DNA of 43,999 nt from an uncultured Blautia sp. GTDB lineage: Bacteria; Bacillota; Clostridia; Lachnospirales; Lachnospiraceae. A program made the translations under genes and the position numbers. The stretch is from contig UQAX01000021.1 of the NCBI GenBank assembly GCA_900539145.1, positions 1 to 43,999 on the forward strand, read 5' to 3'. Shown piece by piece: positions 33,718 through 41,342 of this stretch (position 1 is the stretch's first letter; each line of letters starts with the position of its first letter). The notes under the pieces were generated by a model. That model did not search any database. It was not told the origin of the DNA and was given only the letters and a program-made list of their open reading frames with translations.

Positions 33718-34986
33718 GTGGAAAATCGTAAAATTATCCAAGTGGAAGAAAAAGTGCCGCCAAAGCTTTTAATTCCGCTAAGTATTCAGCACATGTTTGC
33801 CATGTTTGGCGCATCTGTGCTGGTTCCGTCTTTATTTGGCATGAACCCTGCGATTGTTCTTTTTATGAACGGTATCGGAACCTTATTGTTTATCTTGATA
33901 ACAAAAGGAAAAGCGCCTGCATATTTGGGTTCCAGCTTTGCATTTATTGCCCCGTCTTTGGTGGTTATGGGCAAGTTTGGTTATGAATATGCACTGGGGG
34001 GATTTGTTGTTGTTGGTCTTTGCGGCTGCATTTTATCATTGATTATCTATAAGTTTGGTTCAGATTGGATTGATGTGGTGCTTCCGCCGGCAGCAATGGG
34101 ACCGGTAGTAGCGCTTATCGGTCTGGAGCTTTCCGGCACTGCTGCAAAAAATGCAGGCCTGCTGGATGAAAAAATTCAGACAGAAAGTGTAATTGTATTT
34201 TTAGTAACCCTTGGTGTTGCGGTATTTGGCTCCGTAGTATTCCGAAAATTTTTATCGGTTATTCCGATTTTGATTGCAATTTTGGCAGGATATGTTGCAG
34301 CAATCCTCTGCGGAATTGTGGATTTTACACCGGTAGCGGAGGCAGCCTTCTTTTCACTGCCGAATTTTACAACACCGAAATTTAATGTGGAAGCAATTTT
34401 AATTATTTTGCCGGTTATTCTGGTAGTGGCTTCCGAGCACATCGGACATCAGATTGTAACCGGAAAAATTATCGGAAGAGACTTAATCAAAAATCCGGGA
34501 CTGCACCGCTCTATGTTTGCGGATAATTTTTCAACAATGCTTTCCGGTCTTATTGGTTCTGTGCCAACTACCACTTACGGGGAAAACATTGGCGTTATGG
34601 CAATGACAAAGGTATACAGTGTATATGTCATCGGAGGAGCAGCAGTGCTCTCTATCATTTGTTCCTTCATTGGAAAGTTGACAGCGCTTATTCAGACAAT
34701 TCCAAGCCCGATTATCGGCGGAATTTCTTTCCTGCTTTACGGTATGATTGGAACATCCGGTATTCGTATTCTGGTAGACGGAAAAGTGGATTACAGCCGT
34801 TCCAGAAATATGGCGCTGACTTCTGTTATTTTCGTTACAGGTTTGTCCGGCATTAAAATCAGTATTGGCGAGATTGAACTGACAGGAATGGTTCTGGCAT
34901 GTATTGTGGGAATGATTTTAAGCTTGATTTTCTATATTCTGGATAAATTGAAGCTGACAAATGACAGAGAACAGGAAATGGAATAG
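33718..34986 (+). CDS. uraA: Uracil permease, NCS2 family
   Basis: This 422-residue membrane protein has about 14 hydrophobic segments. The NCS2 features are visible: QHMFAMFGASVLVP near residue 22, the GSSFAFIAPSL strand, SEHIGHQIVTG with the substrate-contacting Glu and His near 240, and the PTTTYGENIGVMA motif near 282. It imports uracil with protons. The GTG start at 33718 follows AAAGGAG. No PyrR-type attenuator is seen in the 72-base gap. A terminator follows. Confidence 0.92.
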   Translation: MENRKIIQVEEKVPPKLLIPLSIQHMFAMFGASVLVPSLFGMNPAIVLFMNGIGTLLFILITKGKAPAYLGSSFAFIAPSLVVMGKFGYEYALGGFVVVGLCGCILSLIIYKFGSDWIDVVLPPAAMGPVVALIGLELSGTAAKNAGLLDEKIQTESVIVFLVTLGVAVFGSVVFRKFLSVIPILIAILAGYVAAILCGIVDFTPVAEAAFFSLPNFTTPKFNVEAILIILPVILVVASEHIGHQIVTGKIIGRDLIKNPGLHRSMFADNFSTMLSGLIGSVPTTTYGENIGVMAMTKVYSVYVIGGAAVLSIICSFIGKLTALIQTIPSPIIGGISFLLYGMIGTSGIRILVDGKVDYSRSRNMALTSVIFVTGLSGIKISIGEIELTGMVLACIVGMILSLIFYILDKLKLTNDREQEME

Positions 34987-35002
34987 AGAAACAGTAATAC
35001 AA

Positions 35003-35058
35003 AGAAGCTGTTGAATTAAGCACAAAGAAAAAGCTTAATTTAATGGCTTCTTCTTTTA
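35003..35058 (+). terminator. uraA terminator
   Basis: GAAGC plus TGAATTAAGC (35004-35021) pair with GCTTAATTTA plus GGCTTC (35033-35050), with a small internal loop, followed by TTCTTTTATTT. Confidence 0.72.
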
Positions 35059-35068
35059 TTTAAAATAA

Positions 35069-35116
35069 TTATTGACATATACTAATAAAAGTGCAATAAT
35101 AAATATATGCCAATAA
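35069..35116 (+). promoter_or_regulatory. Promoter flanked by a 13-bp inverted repeat
   Basis: TTGACA (35072-35077), 17 bases and AATAAT (35095-35100) form the promoter. TTATTGACATATA (35069-35081) and TATATGCCAATAA (35104-35116) are inverted copies matching at 12 of 13 positions, one over the -35 and one at the expected transcript start. This looks like a two-site operator, possibly for the HTH protein encoded next. Confidence 0.65.
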
Positions 35117-35135
35117 TAAAAAGAGAGGAAAGCCT

Positions 35136-35870
35136 ATGCCAAGACCAAACAAACCAAAACGAGTAAAGAGAGAGCCTGTCTGTGACAGTTTTTTTCCAAA
35201 GGGAAGAGCAGAACAGTGCCATGAAATTGAAATGTCTGTGGAGGAATACGAAACCCTTCGCCTTCTGGATTATGAAGGGATGACGCAGGCAGAGTGTGCA
35301 CGGGAGATGGGAATTGCCAGAGCAACGGTGCAGAGCCTTTATACGGAGGCAAGAAAAAAAACAGCCAGATTTTTGGTGGAAGCAGCCGGACTTCGTATTC
35401 GTGGAGGGAATTTTTTAATAGAAGAAGAAACAAAAGGAAAGGGCAGAGGCAAGAAAGGAGCTTATACTATGAAAATTGCAGTTACTTATGAAAACGGAGA
35501 AGTTTTTCAGCATTTCGGTCATACAGAACAGTTTAAAATTTATCATGTAGAAGACGGAAGGATTGTTTCCTCAGAAGTGGTAAATACAAATGGCAGCGGA
35601 CATGGCGCATTGGCAGGATTTTTAAAAGAATTAGGAGCAGAGGTTTTAATTTGCGGAGGTATTGGCGGAGGCGCAAGAAATGCACTGTCAGAAGCGGGAA
35701 TTCGCCTGTTCCCGGGAGCATGCGGAAATGCAGATGCACAGGTGGAAGCATATTTGGGAGGAACATTAAATTATAATCCGGATACCATGTGCAATCATCA
35801 CCACCATGAAGGAGAATGTGGAGAACACAAAGGAGAAAATCATCACTGCGGCGGACATTGCGGAAAATAA
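35136..35870 (+). CDS. DUF134 HTH - NifX-like fusion with His/Cys-rich tail
   Basis: Residues 1-95 of this 244-residue protein are a DUF134 domain, a predicted winged or sigma-like HTH (PRPNKPKRV, EYETLRLLDYEGMTQAECA, IARATVQSLY). Residues 112-215 are a dinitrogenase-iron-molybdenum-cofactor (NifX/NafY) domain (MKIAVTYENGEVFQHFGHTEQFKIY, GGIGGGARNAL). The last 25 residues hold 9 His and 5 Cys in short clusters, a likely metal-binding tail. A transcription factor sensing an iron-sulphur or metal cofactor is the simplest inference. No nitrogenase genes are nearby; the promoter has an inverted repeat suited to self-regulation. Confidence 0.87.
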   Translation: MPRPNKPKRVKREPVCDSFFPKGRAEQCHEIEMSVEEYETLRLLDYEGMTQAECAREMGIARATVQSLYTEARKKTARFLVEAAGLRIRGGNFLIEEETKGKGRGKKGAYTMKIAVTYENGEVFQHFGHTEQFKIYHVEDGRIVSSEVVNTNGSGHGALAGFLKELGAEVLICGGIGGGARNALSEAGIRLFPGACGNADAQVEAYLGGTLNYNPDTMCNHHHHEGECGEHKGENHHCGGHCGK

Positions 35871-35875
35871 AGTTC

Positions 35876-35904
35876 TTGACAATAAGATGTAAGTCGATTA
35901 AAAT
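35876..35904 (+). promoter_or_regulatory. tRNA-Thr promoter
   Basis: TTGACA (35876-35881), a 17-base spacer and TAAAAT (35899-35904) lie 16 bases before the tRNA. Confidence 0.82.
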
Positions 35905-35920
35905 TAGTATTTGTAAGACT

Positions 35921-35993
35921 GCTGGAATAGCTCAGTTGGTAGAGCACTTCACTCGTAATGAAGGGGTCGTGGGTTCGAGTCCCATTTTCAGCT
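35921..35993 (+). tRNA. tRNA-Thr (anticodon CGT)
   Basis: The 73 bases fold as a cloverleaf. The acceptor GCTGGAA pairs with TTTCAGC. The D arm is GCTC/GAGC. The anticodon stem CTTCA/TGAAG holds the loop CTCGTAA, giving anticodon CGT. The T arm is GTGGG/CCCAT with loop TTCGAGT. CCA is not encoded. Confidence 0.94.
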
Positions 35994-36006
35994 CTTATAA
36001 ATGGGA

Positions 36007-36035
36007 AAGGGACGTCATAAATGGCGTCCCTTTTT
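36007..36035 (+). terminator. tRNA-Thr terminator
   Basis: AAGGGACG (36007-36014) pairs with CGTCCCTT (36025-36032), followed by TTT. Confidence 0.85.
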
Positions 36036-36058
36036 GCGGAGTATAGAAGGGAGAAAAA

Positions 36059-36628
36059 ATGGGGAAATTATATTTTCGCTACGGAGCTATGGGAAGCAGC
36101 AAGACTGCCAATTTACTGATGGTTCATTATAATTATTTAGAGAGAGGAAAACGCCCTGTTATTTTGAAACCTCGCATTGATGTAAGAGACGGCATTAATA
36201 TTGTAAAATCAAGGATTGGTTTACAGGCAGAATGTATTTTAGTCGAGGATTTTCATATAGAAAGTAATCAATATGATGCAATTTTAGTGGATGAGGCAAA
36301 TTTTTTATCGGCGAAGCAAATCGATTGGCTGGCAGAAATTTGTGATGTGCACAATATACCGGTGCTATGCTATGGGCTGAAAACAGATTTTCAGGGTAAG
36401 CTGTTTGAAGGTGCAAAACGCCTATTTGAATTAGCGGATGTGATTGAGGAAATCCCCACTATTTGCTGGTGCGGGAAAAAAGCGCATTTTAATGCCAGAG
36501 TTGTGGATGGAAAAATCGTACGGGACGGCGAACAAATCGCTTTGGGAGCTAATGATTTGTATGTTCCGCTTTGCAGGAAGCATTTTATGCGTGGCGAAGT
36601 GAAAGAATATTGTGATATTCATGAATAA
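36059..36628 (+). CDS. tdk: Thymidine kinase, type II
   Basis: This 189-residue enzyme has the P-loop GAMGSSKT (9-16), the DEANF form of the DExxF motif (78-82) with the catalytic Glu79, and a zinc-binding lasso of the Escherichia coli type with C-x-C (136, 138) and CRKH (172-175). It phosphorylates thymidine with ATP in the salvage pathway. The ATG follows GAAGGGAG. Length is normal and all expected motifs are present. Confidence 0.94.
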   Translation: MGKLYFRYGAMGSSKTANLLMVHYNYLERGKRPVILKPRIDVRDGINIVKSRIGLQAECILVEDFHIESNQYDAILVDEANFLSAKQIDWLAEICDVHNIPVLCYGLKTDFQGKLFEGAKRLFELADVIEEIPTICWCGKKAHFNARVVDGKIVRDGEQIALGANDLYVPLCRKHFMRGEVKEYCDIHE

Positions 36629-36666
36629 GAAGAATTGAAAAATTCGGAAATTATGGAGATAAAAGG

Positions 36667-37716
36667 ATGCAAGCATATACATATATTTCAGAAGGTAAAT
36701 TTGAACTTGTGGAAAAAGAAAAACCGATTATCACACATGAGAGAGATGCGATTGTCAAAGTGACACTGGCAAGTATTTGCTCCAGTGATATCCATATTAA
36801 ACACGGAAGTGTTCCTCGTGCCGTACCCGGTATTACTGTCGGACATGAAATGGTAGGTATTGTAGAGTCAGTTGGCGCTAAAGTGACGCACGTAAAACCG
36901 GGAGACAGAGTGGCTGTAAATGTGGAAACCTTTTGCGGAGAATGTTTTTTCTGCAAGAAAGGCTTTGTAAATAATTGCACAGACAAAAATGGAGGCTGGG
37001 CGCTTGGATGCCGCATAGATGGAGGACAGGCAGAATATGTCCGTGTGCCCTTTGCAGACCAGGGACTAAATAAAATTCCGGATGAGGTTACGGACAGACA
37101 GGCTTTGCTGGCAGGAGATGTATTGGCTACCGGATTTTGGGCTGCAAAAATTTCAGAAATTACAGAAGAGGATACGGTTTTAATTATCGGAGCAGGCCCT
37201 ACGGGCATCTGCACATTACTGTGCGTTATGTTGAAAAAACCGAAACAAATTATTGTATGTGAAAAAGAAGAAAATCGAGTGCGTTTTATTAAAGAACATT
37301 ATCCGGATGTATGGACAGCTGCACCAAATGTCTGCGAAGAATTTGTCCGCAAGCACAGCGAACATGGCGGCGCTGATGTGGTGATTGAAGCAGCAGGGGC
37401 AGACTCTACCTTCCGTCTGGCATGGGAATGTGCCAGACCGAATGCAATCGTTACAGTTGTTGCTTTGTATAATCAGGCACAGACATTGCCTTTGCCCGAT
37501 ATGTATGGAAAAAATCTGACTTTTAAAACCGGCGGTGTGGATGGCTGTGACTGTGAAGAAATTTTGCGTCTGATTGCAGAAGGTAAGCTGAATACAGAAC
37601 CGCTGATTACACATACATATCCGCTTGAAAAAATCGAGGAAGCCTATGAGTTATTCGAAAATAAGAGAGACAGCGTGATGAAAGTGGCAGTGGAATGTGA
37701 GAAAAGATATGTGTAA
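36667..37716 (+). CDS. Zinc-dependent alcohol dehydrogenase
   Basis: This 349-residue medium-chain dehydrogenase has catalytic zinc ligands Cys38 and His59-Glu60 (GHE), a four-Cys structural zinc lobe (89, 92, 95, 103; spacing 3-3-8) and the Rossmann motif GAGPTG. The substrate could be a secondary alcohol, polyol or threonine-like compound; the sequence does not decide. The ATG follows GGAGATAAAAGG. Its 3' end overlaps the next gene, suggesting co-transcription, although no functional link is evident. Confidence 0.88.
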   Translation: MQAYTYISEGKFELVEKEKPIITHERDAIVKVTLASICSSDIHIKHGSVPRAVPGITVGHEMVGIVESVGAKVTHVKPGDRVAVNVETFCGECFFCKKGFVNNCTDKNGGWALGCRIDGGQAEYVRVPFADQGLNKIPDEVTDRQALLAGDVLATGFWAAKISEITEEDTVLIIGAGPTGICTLLCVMLKKPKQIIVCEKEENRVRFIKEHYPDVWTAAPNVCEEFVRKHSEHGGADVVIEAAGADSTFRLAWECARPNAIVTVVALYNQAQTLPLPDMYGKNLTFKTGGVDGCDCEEILRLIAEGKLNTEPLITHTYPLEKIEEAYELFENKRDSVMKVAVECEKRYV

Positions 37717-38278
37717 TCAATTTAAAGACCTGCAAATAAGCATAATTTACAGCAAACGTAAAACCATATCCGTAGAATTACGTATGGACGAACTGATTGT
37801 ACGTGCTCCGAAAGGAATGAACCGCCGTGAAATCAAAGGATTTCTTCATGAAAAACAAAGCTGGATTGAAAAACATTTGGCTAAACTTCAGGAACGAAAA
37901 AGAGCGCTGGAACAGCTTTCACCATTTACGGTGGCTGAAATACAAGAACTGGCTGAGCAGGCATTGACTATTATTCCTGAAAAAGTCAAAAAATATGCGC
38001 CTATTGTGGGTGTTAGTTATGGGAGAATTACTATCCGTAATCAGCGCTCACGATGGGGCAGCTGTTCCGGTAAAGGAAATCTGAATTTTAATTGCCTTTT
38101 GATGTTATTTCCGGATGAAGTGATAGATTATGTGGTGGTTCATGAACTATGCCACAGAAAACACATGAACCATTCTGCGGATTTTTATGCAGAAGTGGAA
38201 CGTGTTTTTCCGGAATACCGCAGATGTCAGAAGTGGCTGAAGGAGAATGGGAGCTTGTATATTAGCCGACTTCCATAG
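37709..38278 (+). CDS. YgjP-like (DUF45/M48-type) metallopeptidase
   Basis: This 189-residue protein has the zincin-like motif VVVHELCHRKHMNHS near the C-terminus and the RSRWGSCSGKGNLNFN strand typical of YgjP/DUF45 proteins. These are cytoplasmic predicted zinc peptidases often found within or beside type I restriction operons. An in-frame GTG at 37697 is an alternative start; ATG 37709 is preferred weakly. It overlaps the dehydrogenase stop by a few codons and is separated from the methyltransferase-like gene by 124 bases that hold that gene's own promoter. Confidence 0.82.
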   Translation: MCNQFKDLQISIIYSKRKTISVELRMDELIVRAPKGMNRREIKGFLHEKQSWIEKHLAKLQERKRALEQLSPFTVAEIQELAEQALTIIPEKVKKYAPIVGVSYGRITIRNQRSRWGSCSGKGNLNFNCLLMLFPDEVIDYVVVHELCHRKHMNHSADFYAEVERVFPEYRRCQKWLKENGSLYISRLP

Positions 38279-38339
38279 GAGGATTAAAAAGAAAAAGTGG
38301 ATGTAATATACTTTTATATTTAGGTATTGTAATTCATAA

Positions 38340-38368
38340 TTGACTTTAGGATAAGAAGGTGTTATATT
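38340..38368 (+). promoter_or_regulatory. Promoter of the methyltransferase-like/TIR operon
   Basis: TTGACT (38340-38345), a 17-base spacer and TATATT (38363-38368) lie 34 bases upstream of the start codon, with ribosome binding site AAAGGAGAGG. Confidence 0.68.
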
Positions 38369-38402
38369 TCAAGTATAGAAAATAAAGGAGAGGGGCAGCA
38401 AT

Positions 38403-40169
38403 ATGCAGCAAAGGATAGAAGCAATTTGGAGAGAACTAAAAAGGAAGGTATCTTTAGAACAGATATTTTATTTATCGCTGGTACTTGCATTTTGCCAAAA
38501 CCAAAGAAAAGAGAGCAGAGACATTACTCAGACTGCGGTAAAAGAAGTTTTAGAAAAAATACAGGGATATAACTTGCGAGTTGCTTTTACAAGAATTTTT
38601 CAATTTATTCGTTGGGAAATTCTTGAGGATAAAGATACAGAGAGATTTTTTCAAATAGAAGATTCTCTATTTCAGGAGTATCTGGAAAAAGGAGGAAAGC
38701 TATCTGAGCTATTTCATCTGATTTTTACACAAGCGGGAAAATGGGACATTTACGCACCTACACCTACGGAGGTTCAGAAACTTATTGTGAATATTCTCGG
38801 TACAAATAAAGCCCATAGAATTGCAGATTTTTGTTGCGGAGGAGCAGGACTTGGATTAGAGCTCTGGAAAAGCTTGACAATTCATAATAAAGAGGTAAGC
38901 TTTCACGGAGAAGAAGTAAATCGAAATTTATGCGATGCGGCACAGCTTTACTTGTCTGCTTATGAAGTGCCGGAAGGAGAAATTGAAGAAAGGGATATTT
39001 TGACAATTCCTGATGCAGCAGAGAGTCAATCCTACGATATCATTGTTTTAGATATCCCCAGAGGGCAAAATGTAACAGAGGTGTACGATGAAAAGGATCC
39101 AAGGCTGCTTTGCTTTAATAAGAAAAATATATATGCGGACTGGATTTTTATTCAGGATGTGTTGTATCGTTTGAAAAAAACAGGAATGGCGGCAGTATTG
39201 GTAACACCGGGAGCATTAACCAGAGTGAACGAAGAAATTTTGAGAGAGCAGATTGTAGTAAATGATTGGCTGGAAGCAGTTATTACATTGCCGGAAAATT
39301 TGTATTCCAAATATTATGCAGGAACAGAATTGCTGATTTTTAATAAAGCGAAAGAAGGTTCAAGAAAAGGGAAGGTTATTTTTATTGATATCAGCAAAGA
39401 ATTCAAACGGAAGGGAAGAAGAACCGTTGAGATTACGGAGTCAGGTATATTACAGGCATGGAAGGTTTTTGTTCATAGTTGTGAAATAAAGGGAGTCAGT
39501 GCAGTTTGCAGCAAAGAGCGGATACGGAAAAATCAGTATTCTTTTAAGCCATCTCAGTATATTCAGCAGGAGGATGAATGGGATTTTGCATCTGAGCTTG
39601 TATTAGAAGATATAGCACAGATTACAAGAGGAGCGCAAGTTCCGAAAAGGGCAGATGTGGCAGAAGACGGCGATGTATACTTTTTGAATATTAAAGATAT
39701 TCAGGAGAAAAGAATTTGTTATGAAGGAGCAGACAAGGTCAGAAGTACAAATTCTGTTTGTAAAGGAAAATATAGAATTCAGCAGGATGATATTTTAATT
39801 ACTTCAAAGGGAACGGCTATGAAGCTTGCAATGGTGGAAGATTGTCCTCCGGAAGCATATATTAGCGGGAATTTGACGCTTATTCGGGTTCATCCGGAAA
39901 AATACCATCCCTATGTACTTTTTGAATACTTAAATTCCAGACAAGGGCAAATTTCTCTGGAACGAATACAATCAGGAACAACCATCCGAATTTTAAGTAA
40001 TGCCAGTCTCCAAAAATTAAAAATACCGGAATATCATTTAGAAAAAATGAGAGAGATAGGGAAAGAATTAAAAGAAAATCAGACTGTATTTTACAGAGAA
40101 AAATATATGCTGGAGAAGCAATATGAAAGCAAAAGAAAGCATCTTTTAAAGGAACTGGAGGTATTGTAA
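38403..40169 (+). CDS. HsdM-HsdS-like fusion with degenerate methyltransferase motif IV
   Basis: Residues 1-315 of this 588-residue protein resemble HsdM: a helical N-terminus, APTPTEVQKL (118-127), SAM motif I DFCCGGAGLG (142-151), ERDIL (196-200) and the LPENLYS/GTELLIFNK tail. The catalytic motif IV, NPPF in HsdM, reads DIPR (217-220), losing the middle Pro and the aromatic residue that stacks on the flipped adenine. Residues about 395-588 form a single HsdS-type target recognition domain (ISGNLTLIRV, RIQSGTTIRIL) with a C-terminal helix. No nuclease domain is present. A DNA-reading module with weak or no methylation is inferred. It is coupled to the TIR gene one base downstream. Confidence 0.8.
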   Translation: MQQRIEAIWRELKRKVSLEQIFYLSLVLAFCQNQRKESRDITQTAVKEVLEKIQGYNLRVAFTRIFQFIRWEILEDKDTERFFQIEDSLFQEYLEKGGKLSELFHLIFTQAGKWDIYAPTPTEVQKLIVNILGTNKAHRIADFCCGGAGLGLELWKSLTIHNKEVSFHGEEVNRNLCDAAQLYLSAYEVPEGEIEERDILTIPDAAESQSYDIIVLDIPRGQNVTEVYDEKDPRLLCFNKKNIYADWIFIQDVLYRLKKTGMAAVLVTPGALTRVNEEILREQIVVNDWLEAVITLPENLYSKYYAGTELLIFNKAKEGSRKGKVIFIDISKEFKRKGRRTVEITESGILQAWKVFVHSCEIKGVSAVCSKERIRKNQYSFKPSQYIQQEDEWDFASELVLEDIAQITRGAQVPKRADVAEDGDVYFLNIKDIQEKRICYEGADKVRSTNSVCKGKYRIQQDDILITSKGTAMKLAMVEDCPPEAYISGNLTLIRVHPEKYHPYVLFEYLNSRQGQISLERIQSGTTIRILSNASLQKLKIPEYHLEKMREIGKELKENQTVFYREKYMLEKQYESKRKHLLKELEVL

Positions 40170-40170
40170 A

Positions 40171-40938
40171 ATGAAGAAAATATTTATCAGCTACTGTACA
40201 AAAAATAAAGAACTGGCAGAAGCTTTTATAGAATTTTTACAGCTTGGCATGGGGATTGCAAAACAGGACATTTTTTGTACTGCATATTTGGAAATGTTGG
40301 AAACAGGAGGCAATTTCAGCGAAAAAATACGGCAGCAGCTTCAAAATTGTGAGGTTTTTGTATCCTTGATTACAGAAGAATATTTAAAAAGTGCTTTTTG
40401 CCTTGTGGAAATGGGGGCTGCATGGGGACAGAATAAAAGATTTTTCCCTCTTGTAACAGTTCCTTTTGAAAGATTAAATCATACACCTTTTCAGGGGATA
40501 CAGATGCGCCCGTTGGACAGCATAGAAGCTTTAAGCGCTGTCTATGATGAATTTCATACACAGGGAATTTTGGAGTCTTATCAGACAGCAGAATTTCATA
40601 AACGTGCGGTGGAATTTCAGAGGAAGATGAGAAATTTGGAAAGCGGAGAGTGCATTCTTGAAAAGGACCATGAAGGTTACTATAAAGCAGTGATTGAAGG
40701 TGTTCGGAACTTACAGAACGATCAGTATCGATGTTATAAAATCAAAGGACATATTGCAGAACCGCCGGATGGAATAGAGGCGGAAAGCGATTGGCTGTTT
40801 TATTGGACAGGAGCTTTTGCAGATCTTCAGGTGGGGGATTATGTGAAATTTAAGACTACCAAAAGTAAGGTGAATACTTTTTCGGATATTGGGAGAGCAA
40901 GGAATATTTATCCGGATGAGTTGTGGAAGGTGGAATGA
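40171..40938 (+). CDS. TIR-domain effector protein
   Basis: Residues 1-130 of this 255-residue protein form a TIR domain: KIFISYCTKNKELAEAF (3-19), the FSEKIRQQL helix (49-57), VSLITEEYLKSAFCLVEMG (64-82). Glu80 sits where TIR NADases carry the catalytic Glu. A helical linker follows (about 131-185), then a beta-rich domain (about 190-255, with HIAEPPDGIE and LQVGDYVKFK) that I do not recognise. Bacterial TIR proteins cleave NAD or make cyclic signals in antiphage defence. The ATG lies one base after the stop of the HsdM-HsdS-like gene, so the two proteins are almost surely made together. No partner nuclease gene is adjacent. Confidence 0.84.
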   Translation: MKKIFISYCTKNKELAEAFIEFLQLGMGIAKQDIFCTAYLEMLETGGNFSEKIRQQLQNCEVFVSLITEEYLKSAFCLVEMGAAWGQNKRFFPLVTVPFERLNHTPFQGIQMRPLDSIEALSAVYDEFHTQGILESYQTAEFHKRAVEFQRKMRNLESGECILEKDHEGYYKAVIEGVRNLQNDQYRCYKIKGHIAEPPDGIEAESDWLFYWTGAFADLQVGDYVKFKTTKSKVNTFSDIGRARNIYPDELWKVE

Positions 40939-40976
40939 TTTATTGCATTGACAGAAAAGCTGAGGAGGAAAAGCAG

Positions 40977-41342
40977 ATGGAAAAGAATATCTTTAAAATA
41001 GTGGAGGAAGTGTTAAAGTCAAATCCAAAATATATATCGGAAGATGGAAAGTTATTAAAAGCAGTTGTTTATAGTGACGTGATGGCTATGGATAAGGAGT
41101 TATTACTGTTATTGCTTTCTAATAAAAAAATTAAAGAAAGATTTTTTGAAGACTTAGACGGAACTTTAGTTTTTGATAAGCAAAAATTTGCGTGGTTTAT
41201 TGAGTCTAAAGAATTTTTGCCGGACTCATATACGAGATATACAAATAAAATTGGATTAACTTGTGACGGGGATTTTATTTCAAAATCCAATAATGTTCTG
41301 AATACGAAGCGGATTACGTATTTGCGACAGTACAAACTTTAA
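40977..41342 (+). pseudogene. 5' fragment of a type III restriction Mod methyltransferase
   Basis: From the ATG at 40977 (ribosome binding site GAGGAGG, eight bases upstream) about 107 codons match the conserved N-terminus of type III Mod proteins: ISEDGKLLKAVVY, the FDKQKFAWFIESKEFLPDSY segment and NKIGLTCDGDFISKSNNV. Normal Mod proteins continue with a VLxFPYKDC-like strand and the methyltransferase core; here the similarity stops near 41296. The last 15 codons (to 41342) are the next gene read in the wrong frame. The methyltransferase core and the res gene are absent, so the system cannot function. Confidence 0.8.

Noticed and set aside
35795..35815. His-run as an artificial purification tag
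   Set aside because: It is one of several His and Cys clusters in a natural metal-binding tail, not at the exact terminus.
35816..36046. 76-codon plus-strand frame across tRNA-Thr (reads GIAQLVEHFTRNEGVVGSSP)
   Set aside because: This is the well-known false protein produced by translating a tRNA; the frame runs through tRNA-Thr at 35921-35993.
36651..37214. 187-codon minus-strand frame inside the alcohol dehydrogenase
   Set aside because: It is antisense to a complete gene and has no motifs.
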